From: Dokdonia sp.
GTDB taxonomy: Bacteria; Bacteroidota; Bacteroidia; Flavobacteriales; Flavobacteriaceae
NCBI GenBank assembly: GCA_020630915.1
Contig: JAHDIF010000008.1
Coordinates: forward strand, 108,535 to 172,534
DNA: 64,000 nucleotides
Reading direction: 5' to 3'
The notes below the pieces were generated by a model. The model was not told the origin of the DNA. It saw only the letters and a list, made by a program, of their open reading frames with translations, and ran no database searches. Positions 52,953-60,931 of this stretch are shown here, one piece after another (within the stretch, counting starts at the first letter, position 1; each line of letters opens with the position of its first letter). Position numbers and translations under genes: made by a program.

Positions 52953-53795
52953 TTAGCTTCTTTGTAATTGCTTCTTTTTATAAGCCGTAGGAGAGAGACC
53001 TGTTTGTTTTTTAAATAACCTACTTAGATGAGAGGCATCTTCAAAACCTACTTCAAAAGCTATTTCTTTTGCAGATTTGTCTGAATAGGTGAGAAGCCTT
53101 TTTGTTTCTATAACAATGCGATCATGAATTATTTGCAAAGGACTCTTTTGATAATTCACAAAGTAGTTAGAAATAGTTTTGGGAGATTTATAAAGCGCTG
53201 ATGCGTAGAAGGTTACTGAGTGCTCTTTTCTAAAATTTTCTTCAACCAAGAGATTAAAGGAACGTAAAAGTTCAAGCTTTTCATCTCGCACGTAGGCGTT
53301 ATAATCTTGATTTTTTATGAGGCGTGTAGTTTTTATAATAAAACGAGCGATCAATGCACGAAGCATTTCTTCTTGAACGCTATCATTAGTGTCTAATTCT
53401 TCTAAAAGTATCTCGTGTAGCGAGTTGTATTTTTTTTGCTGTACATCATCCAGATGTGCTACGGGTGCCAGATCTGACCCAAAAAAAAGAATACCTGTGC
53501 AACCTACTTGTGCATCGTGATCTTGAATACAGTAAAACTCTCTATTAAATTGATAAATAATAGCCTCGCCTCCAGAAATATACCTAAGAAAATTGTTGGG
53601 GGTAAGTGCAAGGATTTGATTAGGCTTTAGAACAATTTCTTGATCTTCAACTTGGAGATGTATTTCCTCAGTAGTGGCCCAGATAAAAGTGTAGTATGCC
53701 AGTTGTTTTGATGCGTTACTATGTAATCTTAATATGTCAATATCACCATAAATAAGGGTAGCATTGGATGACTTTTCTGAAAATACTTTTTGCAT
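52953..53795 (-). CDS. AraC family transcriptional regulator
   Basis: 280 residues. A cupin-like N-terminal sensing domain and two HTH motifs at the C-terminus (SAKEIAFEVGFEDASHLSRLF and the preceding YKSPKTISNYF). Upstream of pirin on the same strand. Confidence 0.9.
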   Translation of the reverse strand: MQKVFSEKSSNATLIYGDIDILRLHSNASKQLAYYTFIWATTEEIHLQVEDQEIVLKPNQILALTPNNFLRYISGGEAIIYQFNREFYCIQDHDAQVGCTGILFFGSDLAPVAHLDDVQQKKYNSLHEILLEELDTNDSVQEEMLRALIARFIIKTTRLIKNQDYNAYVRDEKLELLRSFNLLVEENFRKEHSVTFYASALYKSPKTISNYFVNYQKSPLQIIHDRIVIETKRLLTYSDKSAKEIAFEVGFEDASHLSRLFKKQTGLSPTAYKKKQLQRS

Positions 53796-53839
53796 ACTTT
53801 CTTAAGTCTACTCAAACTAAGAATACTTACAATAAGAGG

Positions 53840-54262
53840 CTAATTTTGCCGTGTGAGCAACAGGCTCCAAGTCTTGTGCATTTTTTTGAAGTCTTGCAGC
53901 TCTTTGTAAAGTGTTGATAGATGCTCTTGATTTGCTAGTCTATTTTTCTTTAAACGCTTGCAATACCTTTTAAGTAGTGTGGTATGTTGTCTAACGTGTT
54001 CACTTGAGGTTACCTTAGTAGTATAACTAGGAGAAGTCTGGGCCACTGCAATAGTAAAAGGTAGTTTAAGTGAGATTACTGCCATATCCTCCATGAGCCT
54101 TTCTTGCTCGATGGAAGAAAGATAGAGCTGTCTTAGTGAGTGGGTAGAATTACTTTCAATAAGCTTTCGCGAAAGCGCATATATCTCCAATGCCTTTTTG
54201 TACAAAGGCATTTTTTGAATACTCGACCCAGAAAGCTTCTGTGTAAATTCTCCGTTTATCAT
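53840..54262 (-). CDS. Helical protein, putative four-helix bundle
   Basis: 140 residues, fully helical in composition. The N-terminal MPLYKKALEIYALSRKLIES resembles the LPVFKKAENVLKLVEHIVD of the gene at 54840. Function unknown. The palindrome lies in the frame read LSRK. Divergent from the Lrp regulator. Confidence 0.65.
   Translation of the reverse strand: MINGEFTQKLSGSSIQKMPLYKKALEIYALSRKLIESNSTHSLRQLYLSSIEQERLMEDMAVISLKLPFTIAVAQTSPSYTTKVTSSEHVRQHTTLLKRYCKRLKKNRLANQEHLSTLYKELQDFKKMHKTWSLLLTRQN
54163..54176. repeat. Palindrome GCTTTCGCGAAAGC, copy 15
   Basis: Exact copy inside the helical protein gene, read as Ala-Leu-Ser-Arg-Lys-Leu. Confidence 0.95.
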
Positions 54263-54370
54263 AATATCACAAATTTACACGACGATTTTGTGTAATGTTC
54301 TTTTGATTTTAAGGTATATTATGTTTTTTACATTAATATTGTAGTGATAATTATTAAAATACTTTAATTT

Positions 54371-54808
54371 ATGCTAGATATTCTGAATCAAAAGATCTTG
54401 AAATGTCTTCAAGAAAATGCAAGACAATCTAATGCAGAGATAGGTAGAATCGTAGGTATAAGTTCTCCTGCAGTAACGGAGCGCATTAAGAAAATGGAAG
54501 ATATTGGTATTATAAGCGGTTTTACGGCAATGGTTTCTCCTTATGAAATGGGCTATCAGCTCAAAGCAATTATAACCTTGCGTGCTTTTATGGGAAAGTT
54601 AAAAGCTTTTCTTGCCAAAGTAAAAACGATGAAGGAAGTGGTAAATTGTTATAGGATCACGGGTAATGAAAACATCGTGATGGAAGTAGTACTACGCAAT
54701 CAAAAACACTTGGAAGAATTTATTGATGAAATTATAAGTTTTGGAGAGTCTAAAACGCAAATAGTACTCTCACAAGTGGTAAAAAATAATCCAATAAAAC
54801 AAGGATAG
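54371..54808 (+). CDS. Lrp/AsnC family transcriptional regulator
   Basis: 145 residues. The N-terminal HTH (NARQSNAEIGRIVGISSPAV) and the C-terminal RAM domain (about 65-145, with NCYRITGNENIVMEVVLR) are clear. It usually senses amino acids. Flanked on both sides by related helical proteins on the opposite strand. Confidence 0.92.
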   Translation: MLDILNQKILKCLQENARQSNAEIGRIVGISSPAVTERIKKMEDIGIISGFTAMVSPYEMGYQLKAIITLRAFMGKLKAFLAKVKTMKEVVNCYRITGNENIVMEVVLRNQKHLEEFIDEIISFGESKTQIVLSQVVKNNPIKQG

Positions 54809-54839
54809 AAATTTTTGATTTCCTATTGAAGGTTTGAAT

Positions 54840-55349
54840 TTAAATTAAATCGTCTGTAGTATCCTGGTCGTTATAATTAACACCAGGAGGATTAAAGAGT
54901 CCCCATCTGTCTATGAGGTAGTTAGAAGAATTAAAAGTTTTAATCCATTCTGCAAAATATGGTCTAAACTCTTCGATTTCGCTACGCAATAATTCTAAAT
55001 ATTCAACATCCTTGAAACCCGCAATTTGTAATCCTCTCGAGTCTGTAATGATTTCTCTTGCGGCCTTTCTTATAATCGTCGCATTCTCCATTTTGTGGTC
55101 ATAAAGCTCTGCGCCTTCTGCACCAGCAATTTTTACTGGAATTAAAAGAGCATTTTCCATCATATTATTAGAATGATGGTCAAACATCGCATATTCATAG
55201 GGAGTTCTGGCTCCACTTTCTTCTTTGGGAATACCATCTACAATATGCTCTACTAGTTTTAGAACATTTTCTGCTTTTTTAAACACTGGAAGATTTCTCC
55301 AAGCATCTAAGCTACAGTCTTGATCATCAAAATCTTCATTATCAATCAT
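54840..55349 (-). CDS. Helical protein, paralogue-like to the 53840 gene
   Basis: 169 residues. LPVFKKAENVLKLVEHIVD matches the pattern of the other helical protein; later helices have ENALLIPVKIAGAEGAELYDHKMENA (in parts). No signal peptide. Convergent to the Lrp gene. Function unknown. Confidence 0.65.
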   Translation of the reverse strand: MIDNEDFDDQDCSLDAWRNLPVFKKAENVLKLVEHIVDGIPKEESGARTPYEYAMFDHHSNNMMENALLIPVKIAGAEGAELYDHKMENATIIRKAAREIITDSRGLQIAGFKDVEYLELLRSEIEEFRPYFAEWIKTFNSSNYLIDRWGLFNPPGVNYNDQDTTDDLI

Positions 55350-55554
55350 GATAAAATAAGCAGTTTTAAGGTGGGTAAAAAAAGTCTCTTATTTAAAATA
55401 ACTCCACGTAAAAGTACTTATTCTAAATGTTCGAAAATGTTGTTTACCCCAGTTTTAGACCAATTGCTTTAGAAAGCAGATGAGTTACACAAAAATCAAA
55501 AAGTGACCCTTAGTTACTAAGATTTTTCACTTTATCTGAAATTGATAGAAGATT

Positions 55555-55568
55555 GCTTTCGCGAAAGC
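55555..55568. repeat. Palindrome GCTTTCGCGAAAGC, copy 16
   Basis: Exact copy in the 276-bp gap 55350-55625, which holds no supported gene. Confidence 0.95.
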
Positions 55569-55625
55569 GAACGTATCAAATTAACTCTCAAATAGACAGC
55601 GTAGGGTCGCAGGATGAAATAAAAA

Positions 55626-57254
55626 TTACACCTGTATGACACCCAAGTTAAATGCTTTTTCGATAGGTTTATGATCTGCCGCTTCTATACCCATACTTAT
55701 CCATTTTCTTGTATCTCTCGGGTCTATAATACCATCGGTCCAGATTCTGGACGCAGCATAATAGGGAGAAATTTGCTCATCATAACGAGCTTTAATTTTG
55801 TCGTAAAGCTCTTTTTCTACCTCTGGTGTGATTTCTTTTCCTTGTTTCTTAAGAGAAGCGGTCTCAATTTGTAAGAGTACTTTTGCGGCGCTATTTCCGC
55901 TCATTACGGCAAGTTCTGCACTGGGCCATGCAGCTATGAGTCTAGGATCGTAAGCTTTACCACACATCGCATAGTTGCCAGCTCCATAGGAGTTGCCTAT
56001 AATAATGGTAAACTTAGGTACAACAGAGTTTGATACTGCATTTACCATTTTTGCCCCATCTTTAATAATACCTCCATGCTCGCTTTTACTCCCTACCATA
56101 AAACCGGTAACATCCTGCAAAAATACTAAGGGAATCTTTTTTTGATTACAATTTGCAATAAACCTGGTGGCTTTATCGGCACTATCAGAATATATCACTC
56201 CGCCAAACTGCATTTCACCTTTTTTTGTTTTTACCAGTTTGCGCTGATTTGCGACGATTCCTACGGCCCATCCATCTATTCTTGCATAACCCGTAAGAAT
56301 GGTCTGACCATACCCTTCTTTATATTCTTCAAATTCTGATTTATCTACAATTCTTTTAATAATCTCTCGCATATCGTATTGATCTGCTCGCGATCGTGGT
56401 AAAATACCAAAAATGTCTTCTGGATTTTCAGTGGGGGTCTGAGGTTCTGCTCTATTATATCCAGCTTTTTCATAATCACCTATCTTATCAAAAATCCCTT
56501 TGATTTTGTTTAGAGCATCCTTGTCATCTAGCGCTTTGTAGTCTGTCACACCAGAAATCTCGCAATGAGTCGTAGCACCTCCTAAGGTTTCATTATCTAT
56601 ACTCTCACCTATGGCGGCCTTTACAAGATAACTCCCTGCAAGAAAAATACTTCCAGTTTTATCTACAATAAGGGCTTCATCACTCATAATGGGTAGATAA
56701 GCGCCACCGGCTACACAACTTCCCATGACAGCACTAATCTGGGTGATCCCCATGCTACTCATAACGGCATTGTTTCTAAAAATCCGTCCAAAATGTTCCT
56801 TATCAGGAAAAATTTCATCTTGCATGGGTAAATATACCCCAGCGCTATCTACAAGATAGATGATAGGTAGGTTGTTTTCTATGGCGATTTCCTGTGCTCG
56901 TAGGTTTTTCTTCCCTGTGATAGGGAACCAAGCGCCCGCTTTTACCGTGGCGTCATTTGCTACGATTATGCATTGCTTTTTTGATACATATCCTATTTTT
57001 ATAACCACACCTCCTGACGGGCATCCACCGTGCTCTTTATACATGCCTTCACCTGCAAATGCAGCAATTTCTATACAGTCTTTAGGGTTGTCTACAAGAA
57101 AATCTATACGTTCTCTAGCAGTCATTTTACCTTTAGATTTGTGCTTTTCAATACGCTTGTCTCCACCGCCTTTGGCAACAATGGCGTGGCGTCGTTTAAG
57201 TTCTGATAAAAGGAGCTTATTATGATCTTCGTTTTTGTTGAAGTTTATATCCAT
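55626..57254 (-). CDS. Acyl-CoA carboxylase, carboxyltransferase beta subunit
   Basis: 542 residues, biotin-dependent carboxyltransferase. N-terminal ERIDFLVDN and MTARERI, a GGAYLPIMSDEALIV motif, and IIIGNSYGAGNYAMCGKAY in the C-terminal half match the methylcrotonyl-CoA or propionyl-CoA type. The biotin-carboxylase subunit is not in the window. Leucine breakdown is the likely pathway, by family similarity. Confidence 0.9.
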   Translation of the reverse strand: MDINFNKNEDHNKLLLSELKRRHAIVAKGGGDKRIEKHKSKGKMTARERIDFLVDNPKDCIEIAAFAGEGMYKEHGGCPSGGVVIKIGYVSKKQCIIVANDATVKAGAWFPITGKKNLRAQEIAIENNLPIIYLVDSAGVYLPMQDEIFPDKEHFGRIFRNNAVMSSMGITQISAVMGSCVAGGAYLPIMSDEALIVDKTGSIFLAGSYLVKAAIGESIDNETLGGATTHCEISGVTDYKALDDKDALNKIKGIFDKIGDYEKAGYNRAEPQTPTENPEDIFGILPRSRADQYDMREIIKRIVDKSEFEEYKEGYGQTILTGYARIDGWAVGIVANQRKLVKTKKGEMQFGGVIYSDSADKATRFIANCNQKKIPLVFLQDVTGFMVGSKSEHGGIIKDGAKMVNAVSNSVVPKFTIIIGNSYGAGNYAMCGKAYDPRLIAAWPSAELAVMSGNSAAKVLLQIETASLKKQGKEITPEVEKELYDKIKARYDEQISPYYAASRIWTDGIIDPRDTRKWISMGIEAADHKPIEKAFNLGVIQV

Positions 57255-57350
57255 AGGGTCTGACTAGTTTGATACGTCGAATTTACGAAAACCTTATAGT
57301 TTACTACTGTTAACAATTACGTAAAATACACGATATTTGTTTTAACCTAA

Positions 57351-57371
57351 TCATTAGATCAAGTCTAATGA
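57351..57371. promoter_or_regulatory. Inverted repeat TCATTAGA/TCTAATGA upstream of CAL67264
   Basis: Perfect 8-bp inverted repeat with a 5-nt TCAAG loop, 20 bp before the start codon. It may be an operator or an RNA hairpin. Confidence 0.4.
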
Positions 57372-57390
57372 TACCACTAAAATATTAACT

Positions 57391-57573
57391 ATGGGAATGA
57401 ATAAAAATACTGTGCTGTCTTGGGCCACGTGGATTATGATCTTCGTAGGGCTATCACTAATAGGTCTTGGCGCCGTGCGATATAAGGATGTAGCTGGATA
57501 TGGTTTTGCAGCTGTAGGTGTAGGCTTCCTGGCAAATGCTTGGGTATTTAATGCACTTAAAGGTAGGGTCTAA
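57391..57573 (+). CDS. CAL67264-type small membrane protein
   Basis: 60 residues with two hydrophobic helices (about 10-28 and 35-55). It matches a small flavobacterial membrane family of unknown function. It sits 8 bp upstream of tilS, probably in the same operon. Confidence 0.8.
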   Translation: MGMNKNTVLSWATWIMIFVGLSLIGLGAVRYKDVAGYGFAAVGVGFLANAWVFNALKGRV

Positions 57574-57581
57574 GCATTCCT

Positions 57582-58925
57582 ATGGAGGCTCAATTTACAT
57601 CACATCTAAAAAATTACTTTCCTGATATACTTAAAAGTAAGTTGTTACTTGCGGTAAGCGGAGGATTAGATAGTATGGTGTTGCTCCATTTGTGCAAAAA
57701 CCAAAACCTAGATATCGAGATAGCTCATTGTAATTTTAGATTACGAGGAGAAGAAAGTGAGCAGGAAACGACCTTTGTAATACAAGAAGCACATAGACTA
57801 GGGATAGCGTGTCACATAAACTATTTTGATACGTACGCTTTCGCGAAAGCAAAAAAAATCTCCACGCAAATGGCAGCTAGGGATTTGCGATATGGATGGT
57901 TTCAAGAGCTTGCTCAACAGAACGGACGTGATTATATACTCACAGCACACCATCTAGATGACTCCGCCGAAACTTTATTGATTAACTTGAGTAGAGGAAC
58001 TGGTATTAAGGGACTTGCAGGTATTCCAGCTAGAAATGGAAATGTTTTGAGACCGTTACTTCGTTTTTCGCGAAAGCACATAGAAGATTATGCCCGTTCT
58101 ACGAACATAGCCTGGAAAGAAGATGGCAGTAACGCTTCTAACGATTATTTACGTAATCATATAAGGGCAAATGCTATTCCAGCATTAAAAGCGGCTGCTC
58201 CTCAATTTTTAGAAGGAGTACGCGTTACAGAGGAGTATGTACAACAAACAATAGCGCTACTGGCGGTCTACAAAGAGCAATTAAAACAACAATTCACCTA
58301 TCCTTTAAACAGTATTTCTGGGCCTTCGGGGTTTTGTATTGATCTAAATAAACTTGCTACGCATCCTTCACAAGATGCTGTTTTATATGCCTTACTAGGC
58401 TCTTTTGGCTTTACAGCTTGGGAAGATATATATGAATTAAAAGGAGCTCAATCCGGTAAAATGATTATGTCGCCCACACATAGTATTTTAAAAGATAGAG
58501 ATACGCTACAAGTGCTGGCTCATGACATTAAAGAGCATGTGCCGACCGTTCATTGGATAGATAAAAATACCGGAAAATATATAGGAGATAATTGGCACCT
58601 TACATTTCAATCTGTAGATGATAGGTCTCTTGCAAGTAAAAATGAAATTTATATAGATACGGAACGACTTATCTATCCGTTAGAAGTTAGGGCTTGGCAA
58701 GAGGGTGATTATTTCTTTCCGCTAGGGCTTGGTGGCAAAAAGAAGTTGAGTAAATTTTTTAAAGATGAAAAGCTATCTTTGATAGAGAAGCAAGAGCAAT
58801 TGTTACTTTGCAGTGGCAATCAAATTATATGGGTTATAGGGATGCGTCCGGATGACCGATTTAAAGTGACAGATACGACTAAAACTATTCTAAAAATATC
58901 CTACCACACAAATGAAGTTTACTAA
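57582..58925 (+). CDS. tilS: tRNA(Ile)-lysidine synthetase
   Basis: 447 residues. PP-loop AVSGGLDSMVLLHL, HCNFRLRGEESEQE and TAHHLDDSAETLLINLSRGTGIKGLAGIP (in parts) are family motifs; C-terminal TilS domains follow. Modifies C34 of tRNA-Ile. Its stop overlaps the dsbD start by 14 bp. The palindrome is read YAFAKAKK where relatives have similar Ala/Lys-rich sequence, with no length change. Confidence 0.95.
   Translation: MEAQFTSHLKNYFPDILKSKLLLAVSGGLDSMVLLHLCKNQNLDIEIAHCNFRLRGEESEQETTFVIQEAHRLGIACHINYFDTYAFAKAKKISTQMAARDLRYGWFQELAQQNGRDYILTAHHLDDSAETLLINLSRGTGIKGLAGIPARNGNVLRPLLRFSRKHIEDYARSTNIAWKEDGSNASNDYLRNHIRANAIPALKAAAPQFLEGVRVTEEYVQQTIALLAVYKEQLKQQFTYPLNSISGPSGFCIDLNKLATHPSQDAVLYALLGSFGFTAWEDIYELKGAQSGKMIMSPTHSILKDRDTLQVLAHDIKEHVPTVHWIDKNTGKYIGDNWHLTFQSVDDRSLASKNEIYIDTERLIYPLEVRAWQEGDYFFPLGLGGKKKLSKFFKDEKLSLIEKQEQLLLCSGNQIIWVIGMRPDDRFKVTDTTKTILKISYHTNEVY
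57837..57850. repeat. Palindrome GCTTTCGCGAAAGC, copy 17
   Basis: Exact copy inside tilS, read as AFAKA; left flank GTAC. Confidence 0.95.
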
Positions 58926-60927
58926 AATAATAATAGCGCTCGTACTTTTAATGATTCCTTTTTTAGGGAACTCTCAAGTGTTTGGCGATGGTCCTAAATA
59001 TGATCCTGTGCAATGGTCTGGTGAGGTAGAGAAACTATCAGATACGGAGTACATCTTGCATTATGATGCGGTTATTGAAAAAGACTGGCACGTGTATAGC
59101 CAGTTTACGCCAGAATATGGACCACAACCTTTACGTTTTGAATGGATCCATGCTGAGAATGCTGATTATGCTTTAGATGGAAAAGCTACTGAAAGCCCAA
59201 TAGAAAAGAAGTATAGTGAGATTTTTGAAGTAGCCGAATGGTATTGGACAGACAGTGCTCGTGTGTCTCAAAAAATACGTTTAAAAGATCAAGAAACAAC
59301 CTTGATTAAAACCATTTTAAAACACCAATCTTGTATAGATGTTTGCATTAATCAGGAGTTTTATGTAGCTCATGATTTAAAAAATAATGAGGTTAAAGTA
59401 TTTACAGATTATAATGATTTTCTGTCATTTGGAAACAAATCTAAATCTGAAAAGAAGGAGGAAATCAATTACGCAAAAAGTGATAATTCTAATCAAGATA
59501 AAAAGGGTCTATGGACAATATTTTTACTGGCCTTTGGCGGAGGATTACTGGCTCTTTTTACTCCTTGCGTGTTTCCAATGATTCCCATGACCGTTGGGTT
59601 TTTTACTAAACAAAGTAAAACAAGAGCCTCAGGTATTAGAAATGCAATTATCTATGGAATCTCCATTATATTAATTTATGTCGTTTTGGGATTAGTCGTT
59701 ACGGCAATTTTCGGGGCAGATGCCCTTAATGCTCTTTCCACTAGTGTGGCTTTTAATCTTATATTTTTTGTAGTTCTGGTGATCTTTGCGATTTCTTTTT
59801 TGGGGGCATTTGAAATTGTTTTACCTAACTCTTGGGCAAACAAAGTAGATAGACAAGCAGATCGAGGAGGGCTTATTGGAATCTTTTTCATGGCATTGGC
59901 CCTGGCCATTGTTTCCTTTAGTTGTACAGGACCTATTGTGGGTACAACCTTGGTTCAAGCTGCTTCTAAAGGTGGGCTCGCACCAGCTATCGGTATGCTT
60001 GGTTTTTCTAGTGCTATTGCCATTCCTTTTGCGTTATTTGCTATGTTTCCAGGCTGGTTAAATACACTTCCTAAATCAGGTGGTTGGCTCAATAGCGTAA
60101 AAGTTGTTTTAGGTTTTTTAGAACTCGCTCTTGCATTTAAATTTCTATCTAATGCAGATCTTGTATTACAAGCACATTGGTTAGAGAGGGAAGTTTTTCT
60201 AGCAATAGTTATAGCTATTATGGTAGGTCTGGCATTATACCTATTTGGAAAAATAAAACTACCTCACGATAGTGAAATCCATCATATCTCTGTAGGTCGT
60301 TTGTGTCTGGGATTATTAACGACTGCTTTCGTAGTGTATTTGGTGCCTGGGTTATGGGGAGCTCCTCTTAAGTTTATTAGTGGATTTCCTCCTCCTATGA
60401 ATTATAGCGAGTCACCTTACGGTGTAGGTTCTACTAAAGGAGGATTAGCATCAGACGAAGCAATGATTCCAGATGGTGCGGAGTTGGGCCCTCACGATAT
60501 TTTGGCCTTTACGGACTATACTAAAGGTGTATTACATGCTAAGAAAGTAAATAAGCCTGTTCTCTTAGATTTTACAGGGTATGCTTGTATTAATTGTCGT
60601 CGAATGGAGGAACGAGTTTGGTCTGAACCGCAAATCCTTAATCTTCTCAAAAATGACGTGGTACTTATTTCTTTATATGCAGATGCCAAAGAAAATTTGC
60701 CTGAAAATGAGCAGTACGTTAGTGAGACTACAGGAAAGCGAGTTAAAACTGTAGGGAATAAATGGAGTGATTTTCAAATCGAGCGCTACAAAGTAAATGC
60801 ACAGCCTTACTATGTGCTGATGGAACACGACGAGACTAATCTTAATAATCCTGTAGGGTATACACCAGATATTGAAGAATATGAGACATGGCTCAAAGAA
60901 GGAATTTCACGTTTTAATAACAACTAA
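58912..60927 (+). CDS. DsbD-like thiol:disulfide interchange protein
   Basis: 671 residues. Signal peptide 1-22 (ends NSQ). A DsbD-alpha-like N-terminal domain has Cys near 145 (SCIDVCINQEF). Eight membrane segments include TPCVFPMIPMTVGF and SFSCTGPIVG. The C-terminal thioredoxin domain has FTGYACINCRRMEE. Transfers reducing power to the periplasm. Start overlaps the tilS stop. Confidence 0.93.
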   Translation: MKFTKIIIALVLLMIPFLGNSQVFGDGPKYDPVQWSGEVEKLSDTEYILHYDAVIEKDWHVYSQFTPEYGPQPLRFEWIHAENADYALDGKATESPIEKKYSEIFEVAEWYWTDSARVSQKIRLKDQETTLIKTILKHQSCIDVCINQEFYVAHDLKNNEVKVFTDYNDFLSFGNKSKSEKKEEINYAKSDNSNQDKKGLWTIFLLAFGGGLLALFTPCVFPMIPMTVGFFTKQSKTRASGIRNAIIYGISIILIYVVLGLVVTAIFGADALNALSTSVAFNLIFFVVLVIFAISFLGAFEIVLPNSWANKVDRQADRGGLIGIFFMALALAIVSFSCTGPIVGTTLVQAASKGGLAPAIGMLGFSSAIAIPFALFAMFPGWLNTLPKSGGWLNSVKVVLGFLELALAFKFLSNADLVLQAHWLEREVFLAIVIAIMVGLALYLFGKIKLPHDSEIHHISVGRLCLGLLTTAFVVYLVPGLWGAPLKFISGFPPPMNYSESPYGVGSTKGGLASDEAMIPDGAELGPHDILAFTDYTKGVLHAKKVNKPVLLDFTGYACINCRRMEERVWSEPQILNLLKNDVVLISLYADAKENLPENEQYVSETTGKRVKTVGNKWSDFQIERYKVNAQPYYVLMEHDETNLNNPVGYTPDIEEYETWLKEGISRFNNN

Positions 60928-60931
60928 TATT

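Noticed and set aside
58066..58077. Second palindrome copy in tilS
   Set aside because: One arm is changed (TTTTTCGCGAAAGC) and FSRKHIEDY is a natural TilS motif.
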